Positions 1 through 6,672 of a stretch of DNA of 7,335 nt are shown piece after piece (within the stretch, counting starts at the first letter, position 1; each line of letters starts with the position of its first letter). The position numbers and the translations under genes are program-made. Under the pieces are notes generated by a model that ran no database searches, had not been told where the DNA came from, and was given only the letters and a program-made list of their open reading frames with translations. Source of the DNA: Bacteroidales bacterium (lineage in GTDB: Bacteria > Bacteroidota > Bacteroidia > Bacteroidales > UBA932); the NCBI GenBank assembly GCA_024401915.1, contig JAKSKA010000071.1, positions 1-7,335 of the forward strand, written 5' to 3'.

Positions 1-191
1 TTGCCCATTCCAAGCTGCGCACCAAGCGCGACTTCTCTCTCAACCTCAAGAACAAACGTTTCTGGAGTGAGGAAGAGCAGAGGTACATCACCCTCAAAGT
101 ATCCTGCAAGGGTATGAGGATCATCGAGAAGAACGGCCTCGACGCTACAATACGCGAGGCTCAGAAGAAAGGACTGATTGACCTTGTTTAA
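1..191 (+). CDS. rpmB: 50S ribosomal protein L28, 3' part (5' end outside window)
   Basis: This is the C-terminal part of ribosomal protein L28, a structural protein of the large ribosomal subunit. The reading frame begins with the codon at base 3 and runs to TAA at 189-191, giving about 62 residues. The visible protein starts [11 protein letters not shown], continues with the basic/aromatic stretch [18 protein letters not shown], and ends with the family-typical [19 protein letters not shown]. The HSK..RTKR segment and the 'G(M/L)R.I.K.GLDA' segment are characteristic of Bacteroidota L28. The gene is cut only by the window edge. It is followed after 11 bases by rpmG, the usual partner in this phylum, so the two are presumably co-transcribed. 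Confidence 0.95.
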   Translation, partial: AHSKLRTKRDFSLNLKNKRFWSEEEQRYITLKVSCKGMRIIEKNGLDATIREAQKKGLIDLV

Positions 192-202
192 TTTATAGTA
201 CT

Positions 203-391
203 ATGGCAAAGAAAGCAAAAGGAAACAGGGTGCAGGTCATCCTCGAGTGCACGGAGCAGAAGGAAAGCGGTGTACCCGGAATGTCTCGTTACGTTACGAC
301 CAAGAACAAGAAGAACACTCCCGAGCGTCTTGAGCGCAAAAAGTACAACCCGTACCTCGGAAAGGTTACTCTTCATCGTGAAATCAAATAA
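203..391 (+). CDS. rpmG: 50S ribosomal protein L33
   Basis: A complete 62-residue L33, a small basic protein of the large subunit. It begins [18 protein letters not shown], continues with the [13 protein letters not shown] core, and ends with [19 protein letters not shown]. This matches the family closely in length and pattern. The zinc-ribbon cysteines of the C+ form of L33 are absent: only one Cys is present, in LECTE, so this is the zinc-independent form. The start is the ATG 11 bases after the rpmB stop. No Shine-Dalgarno is visible there; the upstream bases are A/T rich, as is usual for Bacteroidota. It lies between rpmB and the DUF4295 gene in the expected order. Confidence 0.97.
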   Translation: MAKKAKGNRVQVILECTEQKESGVPGMSRYVTTKNKKNTPERLERKKYNPYLGKVTLHREIK

Positions 392-394
392 TTT

Positions 395-400
395 AGGAGA
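395..400 (+). promoter_or_regulatory. Shine-Dalgarno sequence of the DUF4295 gene
   Basis: AGGAGA lies seven bases before the ATG at 408, a canonical spacing. It is notable because no comparable purine block precedes the starts of rpmG, the WG-repeat gene, ftsY or pheT, in line with the weak reliance on Shine-Dalgarno pairing in Bacteroidota. It supports 408 as the true start. Confidence 0.55.
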
Positions 401-407
401 TTAGGAT

Positions 408-566
408 ATGGCAAAGAAAGCCGTCGCAACATTCGCAGCAAAGGCCGGCGCAAAGTCAATGGTCAAGTGCATCCGTATGGAGAAATCTCCCAAGACAGGC
501 GCTTATGTCTTCACAGAGCACCTTGTAGAGGAGTCTCAGGCGAAGGATTATTTCGCAAAGAAATAA
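408..566 (+). CDS. DUF4295 family small basic protein
   Basis: A 52-residue lysine-rich protein, starting at ATG 408 and ending at TAA 564-566. The sequence begins MAKKAVATFAAKAGAKSMVK, contains the family hallmark MEKSPKTGAYVF (residues 24-35), and ends EESQAKDYFAKK. The 'KSPKTGAY.F' segment together with an MAKK start identifies the DUF4295 family. That family is largely restricted to Bacteroidota and usually follows rpmB and rpmG. Its constant linkage to L28 and L33, with its size and charge, suggests a role in or on the ribosome; this is inference, as I know of no established function. An AGGAGA site precedes it. It is the last gene before the terminator at 591-627. In related genomes ftsY commonly comes next, but here it does not. 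Confidence 0.88.
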   Translation: MAKKAVATFAAKAGAKSMVKCIRMEKSPKTGAYVFTEHLVEESQAKDYFAKK

Positions 567-590
567 GGCTCTTCCCCAATGATAAGAAAC

Positions 591-627
591 AGACGGTTGC
601 TCCACTATGGGGTGACCGTCTTTTTTT
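591..627 (+). terminator. Rho-independent terminator of the rpmB-rpmG-DUF4295 operon
   Basis: The left arm AGACGGT (591-597) pairs perfectly with ACCGTCT (615-621). The stem can extend inward through 598-603 with 609-614 by G-C and G-T pairs, leaving a loop of about five bases at 604-608. A run of seven T (621-627) follows directly. It lies 24 bases after the DUF4295 stop and 14 bases before the next start codon, so it separates the ribosomal block from the envelope genes downstream. Confidence 0.88.
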
Positions 628-628
628 G
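597..628 (+). promoter_or_regulatory. Possible Bacteroidota-type promoter overlapping the terminator
   Basis: Bacteroidota vegetative promoters have a -33 TTG/TTTG and a -7 TAnnTTTG element about 19-21 bases apart. Here TTG at 597-599 and TTTTTTTG at 621-628 (one mismatch to TAnnTTTG) are 21 bases apart. Transcription would begin near 633, shortly before the ATG at 642. The -7 candidate is the terminator's own T-run, so the match may simply reflect that. The next gene needs either such a promoter or read-through. Confidence 0.3.
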
Positions 629-641
629 AAATCAAGCCAAT

Positions 642-1412
642 ATGAAATCCAGTACAAAGAAAGTCCTTGTTTTCCTCGGAGTCCAGTATGTCGTGATCTT
701 CTTTATCGGAGTCCTTGTGGGGCGCGGCTGCTCCAGGAGCGGCGCTTCTAGTGGAGACGAACCGGACCCGGAAGTGATCGAGTCCATTGCGGAGAGCGAT
801 CCTGTCCCGGACCTGGAAGCCCCCGATCAGGAGGAACCGGCACGCAGGGAGGTGATATACTATTGGCCCAAGAGCAGCTATTCAAAGGCCTTCGCGGATT
901 TGAATGACGCTCATATCGAGGCCGCGAAAAAATGCGGTCTCAAGACAATACCTCATTCCAGGGATGGCGTCAGCCAGTGCCCCGGCCTTGTCAGGATCTC
1001 CGACAACGACTTCTATGTGCTGGAGAAACTCAAGTATTCCGTTCCCTTCCTGACGAAACGCGCCGCTGCAGAGCTGGACGCGATTTCAAGGGCATTCGAT
1101 GATTCCCTCAAGAGGAAGGGGCTGCTTGATTACAGGCTGGTCGTTTCTTCCGTGCTGCGCACCGAGGAGGACGTGACGAGGCTGCGCCGCAGCGGTAATC
1201 CCAATGCCAGCGAGAATTCGGCTCACTGTTACGGTACGACGTTCGACATAACCTATACCAAGTATGACCGGCCGGAGGAGACGCTGGAGTTCATGCAGCC
1301 TTATGAATTGACCAAAGTGCTTGCGGAAGTTCTGCGTGACAGGAAATCTGCCGGACATATACTTGTAAAATACGAAAGAAAGGAGCATTGTTTCCATATT
1401 ACTTCCAAGTAG
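642..1412 (+). CDS. Membrane-anchored DUF5715 family protein, M15-peptidase-like
   Basis: A 256-residue protein. Residues 8-27 form one hydrophobic segment (VLVFLGVQYVVIFFIGVLVG) after a lysine-rich N-terminus, so it is probably anchored in the inner membrane. Cys30 does not sit in a good lipobox. Residues 33-70 are an acidic, proline-rich linker, and the rest is a soluble, presumably periplasmic domain. That domain carries S193-A-H195-C-Y-G198-T-T-F-D202 and, near the C-terminus, H249-C-F-H252. These resemble the SxHxxGxxxD and C-terminal His ligands of zinc-dependent M15 D-Ala-D-Ala peptidases, and are typical of DUF5715 proteins. Four cysteines (98, 113, 196, 250) could form disulfides. 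A peptidoglycan-trimming role is inferred from motifs only; loss of activity is possible. It is followed by the WG-repeat gene 27 bases later. Confidence 0.8.
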   Translation: MKSSTKKVLVFLGVQYVVIFFIGVLVGRGCSRSGASSGDEPDPEVIESIAESDPVPDLEAPDQEEPARREVIYYWPKSSYSKAFADLNDAHIEAAKKCGLKTIPHSRDGVSQCPGLVRISDNDFYVLEKLKYSVPFLTKRAAAELDAISRAFDDSLKRKGLLDYRLVVSSVLRTEEDVTRLRRSGNPNASENSAHCYGTTFDITYTKYDRPEETLEFMQPYELTKVLAEVLRDRKSAGHILVKYERKEHCFHITSK

Positions 1413-1424
1413 AGCATTTTTTTG

Positions 1425-1432
1425 TATATTTG
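1425..1432 (+). promoter_or_regulatory. Candidate -7 promoter element of the WG-repeat gene
   Basis: TATATTTG is an exact match to the Bacteroidota -7 consensus TAnnTTTG. It lies in the short gap between the DUF5715 stop (1412) and the ATG at 1440. No good TTTG is seen 19-21 bases upstream, where the sequence is ATTACTTCC. If it is used, transcription would begin within a few bases of the ATG. Confidence 0.4.
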
Positions 1433-1439
1433 TAGTATT

Positions 1440-3341
1440 ATGAGGAAGTGTCTTTTGGCTGTTTTCGCGCTCTTTTCTGTCCTGACGCTGTCGGCGCAGG
1501 CCAGGCCTGAATTGAAACCCTTGTCCGCGCGCCAGATCGAGAGGGCTGATGCGGAAGGGATGAACCCTCTCGCAAACAAGAAGAATTTGTGGGGCTTCGC
1601 AAACGAGAAGGGGCACTTTTTCATCAAACCCCTTTTTGTCGAGGTAAACCCCTTCGACCGCGGATACGCCTTCGTCGCTTTCGGCAGCGTGGAAGTGAAG
1701 AGATGGACGCTGGTCTCCAGAAACGGCATCTATGCCACCGCTTCGAGTTTCGACGAATCCTCTTCCTTTGACGGCAACGGCTTCGCCTTTGTCAAGGATT
1801 GCGGGCTTATCGGCATAATAGGACTCGATAATCCCGGCGCGTTCAAGGTAGCCTGCAAGTATCGTGATTCGAGGCATCTTGACGGATACAGGCTCTTGAA
1901 GAGCGACAGGGAGCAGAAGATACTGATCTATGACAAGAAGGACGGTTCCATAAGATATGCGTCCAAGACCCTTCCTCTCGTGATTGATGAAAAGGGAAAG
2001 CAGGGCGTGCTTTCCACTGCGGATTTCAGCAATATCCTGCCCTTCGAATACGATTCGGTCTCTTTTGTCCAGGACACGACGCTGTTCGGCCTTTCAAAGG
2101 AAGGAAAGCAGGGCGTGGCTGCTTTTGACGGATCCTTCATCCTTCCGGTGGAGTATGAATCGGTGGAACTCGCTTCGAACAAGCTCCATTATGTTGTCAG
2201 GAAAGCCGGGCTCTACGGTGTGTCCGGACTTGACGGCGCATCCATTTTCGAGCCTTTCAGCGACAAGCCCCTTGAACTGGATACGGAGCTCCGGATCGTC
2301 GATTGTTGCGGTGAGACTTTCCTGGCTGACTACAAGGGAAAGACCCTGCTCAAGGACTACGATGACGAGCTCTGGTCGAAGCTCTGCAACGATCCGGGCA
2401 AGTACATCGAATTCAAGGTTTATCCCGATTCGATGAAGGGCCACTTCGAAGAAGCGGCCGACAAGCTGATAGAAAGCGGTGACGCCCAGTTCTACTATGA
2501 TAACGAGCGGCTTTGCGCATACCTGTCCTCGATGACACTCGTTCCTACGCTTTTCTGGGACAAGGGCGTCGTCAATGCCGGATTCACCGACATCAAGGGC
2601 AGGACGATAATCTTCGGTGCGTACGATGACGTGCGCGCTTTCTGCGGCGGATATGCCGCTGTCGCCAGGCGTGTCGGTGAAAACTCGATGCGCTGGGGCT
2701 TCATCGACCGCACCGGTCGTCAGACCTGCCGCTGCAATTATGACTATGTCGCTGATTTCAGCGAGAATATGGCACTGGTGGGCATCGGGACATATCCGGA
2801 TATGAAACTGGGTTACATCAATGCAAAGGGCGACCTCCTTATCCCCTGTATGTACCCTGCCGCGCCGGAGGCAATGAATGCACCGGCATTCCCGTATAAC
2901 TCGTTCCACGGCGGCATAGCATATGTCTGGAGCGAGAACGGGCTCGCAAGCATAGACAAGAGCGGCACAAGGCTTACCGACTATTCGTACACCAGCGATT
3001 ATCTGGCATCCATCCAGGTTGCGGAGCTTGTGGACAGTACGGCAATGGCCGTACCGGATCCCGCCGGACTCCGCGGAGTGTGGAAACTGAGCGGAGAATC
3101 GGAAGAGGGAACGGTCGATGCAGTCATTTCAATCGAGGATAACTGCGCCAGGATACTGAAACGTGACGAATCCATTGTCGAGCCGCTGCGTGCCGTCCTG
3201 ACGGCTCCGGAGGCTGAAATCACGCTTGAACCCGGCGCAATCGTCATCGGTGGCGTGCGTTTCAAGGTCAGGGAAGACGGCCTGTTCGCAAGCCCTGACG
3301 CAAAAAGGGTTGTTTATAGAAGTCAGATATCTGTACTGTGA
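1440..3341 (+). CDS. Secreted WG-repeat protein
   Basis: A 633-residue protein with an N-terminal signal peptide, MRKCLLAVFALFSVLTLSAQA, probably cleaved after the Ala in SAQA (about residue 20). The start at 1440 is preferred because it places this signal at the extreme N-terminus; the frame could open 18 bases earlier at a TTG. The body carries WG-type repeats, recognisable as 'x-W/Q/Y-G-hydrophobic' followed by a D-G/K-G turn and a '(I/L)P.EY..V' strand. Clear examples are LWGF (about 50-53), KQGV (187-190 and 223-226), LYGV (258-261), RWGFID (418-423) and KLGYIN (456-461). About 280-370 is a non-WG stretch, and the last 90 residues (from GVWKLSGE at about 546) look like a separate small beta-rich domain. 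WG repeats are thought to form binding surfaces; the partner is unknown. It ends one base before ftsY. Confidence 0.85.
   Translation: MRKCLLAVFALFSVLTLSAQARPELKPLSARQIERADAEGMNPLANKKNLWGFANEKGHFFIKPLFVEVNPFDRGYAFVAFGSVEVKRWTLVSRNGIYATASSFDESSSFDGNGFAFVKDCGLIGIIGLDNPGAFKVACKYRDSRHLDGYRLLKSDREQKILIYDKKDGSIRYASKTLPLVIDEKGKQGVLSTADFSNILPFEYDSVSFVQDTTLFGLSKEGKQGVAAFDGSFILPVEYESVELASNKLHYVVRKAGLYGVSGLDGASIFEPFSDKPLELDTELRIVDCCGETFLADYKGKTLLKDYDDELWSKLCNDPGKYIEFKVYPDSMKGHFEEAADKLIESGDAQFYYDNERLCAYLSSMTLVPTLFWDKGVVNAGFTDIKGRTIIFGAYDDVRAFCGGYAAVARRVGENSMRWGFIDRTGRQTCRCNYDYVADFSENMALVGIGTYPDMKLGYINAKGDLLIPCMYPAAPEAMNAPAFPYNSFHGGIAYVWSENGLASIDKSGTRLTDYSYTSDYLASIQVAELVDSTAMAVPDPAGLRGVWKLSGESEEGTVDAVISIEDNCARILKRDESIVEPLRAVLTAPEAEITLEPGAIVIGGVRFKVREDGLFASPDAKRVVYRSQISVL
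1995..2117 (+). repeat. Adjacent WG-repeat units with an identical 15-base core
   Basis: GGAAAGCAGGGCGTG occurs at 1995-2009 and again at 2103-2117, exactly 108 bases (36 codons) apart. Both copies encode GKQGV and are followed by similar strands, ILPFEYDSV and ILPVEYESV. This is internal duplication of WG units within the coding sequence, not a mobile or regulatory repeat. The other units in the gene are more diverged. Confidence 0.7.
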
Positions 3342-3342
3342 T

Positions 3343-4230
3343 ATGGGATTCAGTTTCTTTCAGCAGATAAGCCGCGCAATAGCCGGACATTCGAGGGTGG
3401 ATGATTCCACGCTTGACGCCATCGAGGAAGCTCTGGTGGAGTCCGATATGGGCGTTGACACGACGCTGAAGGTGATAGATGCCCTCGAGGAGAGGGTACA
3501 GAGGGACAAGTATATGTCTTTCGACGAACTCGTCGCCATCCTCAGGGATGAGATCGCCGGGCTTGTCCCCGATTGCAACCCCGGAATCGTGACGAAGCCG
3601 GGCGTGCCGTATGTCATCCTTGTCGTCGGTGTGAACGGAGTTGGCAAGACAACCACCATAGGCAAGCTTGCGAAGCTCCTGAAACGGAACGGGAAAAAGG
3701 TTATCGTCGGCGCTGCCGACACCTTCCGTGCGGCCGCCGTCGACCAGCTCGTGATCTGGGCGGAGAGGGCCGGAGTGGACATAGTCAAGCAGCAGATGGG
3801 CTCGGACCCGGCTGCCGTCGCCTACGACACCGTCAAGTCCGCCGTCGCCAAGGGGGCCGATGTCGTGATAATCGACACGGCGGGGCGTCTCCACAACCGT
3901 GTTGACCTTATGAACGAGTTGACGAAAATACGCAATTCCGTCAGGAAAGTGCTTCCCGGCGCGCCGGATGAAGTGATGCTCGTACTCGATGCAAGCACGG
4001 GACAGAATGCTTTCGCCCAGGCCCGCGAGTTCGCGCGCGCAACCGACATCACCGGCCTCGTGGTCACGAAACTGGACGGAACCGCGAAGGGCGGAGTCGT
4101 CGTGGGCGTCAGCGAGCAGTTCCATATCCCCGTCAGGTACATCGGTGTCGGCGAAGGTGTGGATGATATAGAGGAATTCAGCAAGAACAAGTATATCGAG
4201 AAATTGTTTTCTCCGGAAGATTTGAAATAA
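3343..4230 (+). CDS. ftsY: Signal recognition particle receptor FtsY (short NG form)
   Basis: A 295-residue SRP-family GTPase. It docks the Ffh-ribosome complex at the inner membrane for co-translational insertion of membrane proteins. The four-helix N domain covers about 10-80. The G domain shows the P-loop GVNGVGKT (96-103), DTFRAAA (126-132), DTAGR (178-182), TKLDG (242-246) and the closing GVGEGVDDIEEF (268-279). GVNGVGKT and GVGE distinguish FtsY from Ffh. The start at 3343 opens with MGFSFFQQISRAI, which could be a short amphipathic membrane-binding helix. An upstream in-frame TTG at 3226 lies inside the WG gene and is unlikely. There is no acidic A domain, and only a few residues precede the N domain. 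One base separates it from the WG gene before it and one from pheT after it. Confidence 0.96.
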   Translation: MGFSFFQQISRAIAGHSRVDDSTLDAIEEALVESDMGVDTTLKVIDALEERVQRDKYMSFDELVAILRDEIAGLVPDCNPGIVTKPGVPYVILVVGVNGVGKTTTIGKLAKLLKRNGKKVIVGAADTFRAAAVDQLVIWAERAGVDIVKQQMGSDPAAVAYDTVKSAVAKGADVVIIDTAGRLHNRVDLMNELTKIRNSVRKVLPGAPDEVMLVLDASTGQNAFAQAREFARATDITGLVVTKLDGTAKGGVVVGVSEQFHIPVRYIGVGEGVDDIEEFSKNKYIEKLFSPEDLK

Positions 4231-4231
4231 T

Positions 4232-6667
4232 ATGAAGCTAAGTTACAGTTGGTTAAAGGATTATTTGAAGTGTGACCTCACTCCCCAGCAGATTGCCGGG
4301 GCGATGACTTCCATCGGTATCGAGGTCGATGGCGTTGAAGAGACCGAAGAGATTCCCGGCGGACTCGCCGGAGTGCTTACCTGCGAGCCCCATCCAGATT
4401 CGGACCATCTCCATATCACGACCGTGAATGACGGGACTCCCGAAGCCCGTACGGTCGTCTGCGGCGCACCCAATGTCGCTGCCGGCCAGAAAGTGCTTTT
4501 TGCGCGTCTGGGAACCGTTCTGCCTGGTGACTTCAAGATCAAGAAATCCAAGATACGTGGAGTCGAAAGCTTCGGAATGATATGCGCCGAAGACGAACTC
4601 GGAATCGGCAGCAGCCACGACGGCATTATGGTGCTCCCCGCTGACGCGCCCGTCGGTACGCCCGCCAAGGAATGGCTGCACCTCAAGACGGAAGCGGTGA
4701 TCGAATACGAAATCACCGCCAACCGCGTTGACGCTGCGTCCCATTGGGGCGTGGCGCGCGACCTTTACGCTTATCTCCGACTGAACGGCATCCCCTGCGA
4801 ACTGACGAAACCGGCGGTTCCGGCTATCGGAAGTCTGCCCGTCGGGGACGGAAAGGCTGTCGAGGTCAGCGTGGCCGACAGCGAAGGCGCACCCCGCTAC
4901 AGCGGCGTGACCATCCGCGGAGTCAAGGTGGCACCTTCTCCCGAGTGGCTCCAGAAGCGCCTGCTCAGCATAGGCAGCAAGCCCATCAACAATATAGTGG
5001 ACATCTCGAACTTCATCCTTTTCGAGCTCGGCCAGCCTCTCCATACCTTCGATGCCGACCGCATCGGCGGAGGAAAGATAGTCGTGCGCAGAGCTGCACA
5101 GGGCGAGAAGCTCCGCACGCTCGACGGAGTGGAGCGCAGCCTTGACGCCGTCGATATGGTCATAGCGGACGAGCAGGTACCTATGTGCATAGCAGGCGTG
5201 TTCGGCGGCGAGGAGAGCGGCGTGTCCGATTCCAGCACCTCCGTGTTCATCGAGAGCGCATATTTCGATCCGGCAAGCATACGCCGTACGTCGAAGAAGC
5301 AGCAGCTCCAGACCGATGCGTCATTCCGCTATGAGCGCGGATGTGACCCTGAAATGCCGCCCTACGCGCTCGCACGCGCCGTTGACCTTGTCCTGCAGTG
5401 CTGCGGCGGAACGATTGTCGGCGCACCTGTCGAAGTTTATCCGAAAGCGGTGGAGCGCAAGCGCGTCGAGCTGGACTACAAGCGCATCGAGGCATTCGTC
5501 GGGCAGGAGATAGGATACGGTAAGATCGAGTCCATCCTTGGCTGGCTCGGCTACGATTTCGTCAGCCGCAGCGACCACGGCAGTGTCGTTGACGCACCGT
5601 CCTATATGATTGACGTTTACAGGGAATGCGATGTGGTCGAGGAGGTGCTCCGCATCTACGGCTATGACAATATCGCGCTTCCCCACCATATGAAGATGTC
5701 CGTCAACGCGACTCCGTCCCCCCAGCCGGAAGCTGTCCGCAACGCCATCTCCAACTTCCTTGCGTCCAACGGATTCTCGGAGATAATGAACAATTCCCTG
5801 ACGAAAGGGGACTATTATACATCGCTCAAGACTTTCCCTGCCGACCACAGCGTCCATATCGTCAATCCGCTCAGTACGGACCTGAACGTGATGCGCCAGT
5901 CCCTGATTCCGGGGGCTCTGGAGGTAGTCGCCTACAACGTGAACCGTCAGACGGGGCATATCAAGGCCTTCGAGTACGGTTCCGTATATCAGCGCCTTCC
6001 CGAGAAGACCGGCGAGACGCTCGAGGGCTATGAGGAGCATCCCTGCTTCTGCCTTACCATTTCCGGAACCGCCGAGAAATCCTGGCGTACAGGTGCTCCC
6101 GCAAGCGATTATTTCCAGCTGAAAGGTTACGTGGACCTGCTCCTGAAACGTTATGGCGCCGATCCCTACCAGCTCTGGACGGAAGCCGCGCCTTCGGACG
6201 TGTTCTCCGAGGGAATGGTTTACAAGCTCCCGGGAAAGGGACTCGTGCTCGCAACCCTCGGCCGCATCAATCCCGCATTCGCGAAAGTGTTCGGCGTCAA
6301 GCAGAGTGTCTTCGTAGCGGAAATCAACTGGAACGTGCTCTTTGAACTCGTGAAACGCAACAAGGTGGCTTTCAGCGAGATGCCCAAGTTCCCCAGCGTG
6401 CGTCGCGACCTCGCGCTCCTTCTCGACGAAGACGTCAAGTTCGCGGATCTCCGTGCTGCTGCAATCAAGCAGGGCAAGAAGCTCGTCCGTCAGGTCGGCC
6501 TCTTCGATGTATATCGTGGAGACAAGATTCCTGCCGGCAAGAAGCAGTACGCCCTCAGCTTCGTGATCCAGGATCCGGAGAAGACGCTCCTCGACCAGGA
6601 TACGGAGAGGATTATGGAGAAACTGCTCCAGACCTTCCAGAATCAGTTCGGCGCCGTATTGAGATAA
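4232..6667 (+). CDS. pheT: Phenylalanine--tRNA ligase beta subunit
   Basis: A complete 811-residue beta chain of the alpha2-beta2 enzyme that charges tRNA-Phe. In order: the N-terminal segment MKLSYSWLKDYL; an OB-fold tRNA-binding (EMAP-like) domain at about 40-150 with PHPDSDHL (53-60); the signature NRVDAASHWGVARDL (164-178); the B3/B4 editing region with NNIVDISNF and GQPLHTFD (253-274); YERGCDPE (367-374); the B5 region ending RECDVVEEVLRIYGYDN (464-480); a catalytic-like core; and a C-terminal ferredoxin-fold anticodon-binding domain (about 718-811) beginning FPSVRRDLALL. Length and domain order are normal for bacteria. The alpha subunit gene (pheS) is not beside it, a separated arrangement seen in many Bacteroidota. 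One base separates it from ftsY, suggesting coupled translation. Confidence 0.98.
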   Translation: MKLSYSWLKDYLKCDLTPQQIAGAMTSIGIEVDGVEETEEIPGGLAGVLTCEPHPDSDHLHITTVNDGTPEARTVVCGAPNVAAGQKVLFARLGTVLPGDFKIKKSKIRGVESFGMICAEDELGIGSSHDGIMVLPADAPVGTPAKEWLHLKTEAVIEYEITANRVDAASHWGVARDLYAYLRLNGIPCELTKPAVPAIGSLPVGDGKAVEVSVADSEGAPRYSGVTIRGVKVAPSPEWLQKRLLSIGSKPINNIVDISNFILFELGQPLHTFDADRIGGGKIVVRRAAQGEKLRTLDGVERSLDAVDMVIADEQVPMCIAGVFGGEESGVSDSSTSVFIESAYFDPASIRRTSKKQQLQTDASFRYERGCDPEMPPYALARAVDLVLQCCGGTIVGAPVEVYPKAVERKRVELDYKRIEAFVGQEIGYGKIESILGWLGYDFVSRSDHGSVVDAPSYMIDVYRECDVVEEVLRIYGYDNIALPHHMKMSVNATPSPQPEAVRNAISNFLASNGFSEIMNNSLTKGDYYTSLKTFPADHSVHIVNPLSTDLNVMRQSLIPGALEVVAYNVNRQTGHIKAFEYGSVYQRLPEKTGETLEGYEEHPCFCLTISGTAEKSWRTGAPASDYFQLKGYVDLLLKRYGADPYQLWTEAAPSDVFSEGMVYKLPGKGLVLATLGRINPAFAKVFGVKQSVFVAEINWNVLFELVKRNKVAFSEMPKFPSVRRDLALLLDEDVKFADLRAAAIKQGKKLVRQVGLFDVYRGDKIPAGKKQYALSFVIQDPEKTLLDQDTERIMEKLLQTFQNQFGAVLR

Positions 6668-6672
6668 CGGGG

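Noticed and set aside
591..627. Riboswitch or attenuator before the DUF5715 gene
   Set aside because: Only one simple hairpin with a T-run is present and there is no room for a ligand-binding domain; a plain terminator explains it.
467..751. 94-residue plus-strand frame spanning the DUF4295 end, the terminator and the next gene's start
   Set aside because: It overlaps two supported genes in another frame, crosses a strong terminator, and has no family resemblance.
1422..1439. TTG start giving the WG protein six more residues
   Set aside because: It would put residues before a well-formed signal peptide, and it overlaps the candidate -7 box; ATG at 1440 is better.
3226..3342. TTG start extending FtsY by 39 residues
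   Set aside because: The extension lies inside the WG gene in another frame and does not resemble FtsY; MGFSFFQ at 3343 is the natural N-terminus.
1086..5044. Long open frames on the minus strand (about 1086-1877, 2094-2909, 3268-4125, 4253-5044)
   Set aside because: They lie opposite confidently identified genes, have no recognisable domains, and are expected from GC-rich codon structure on the coding strand.
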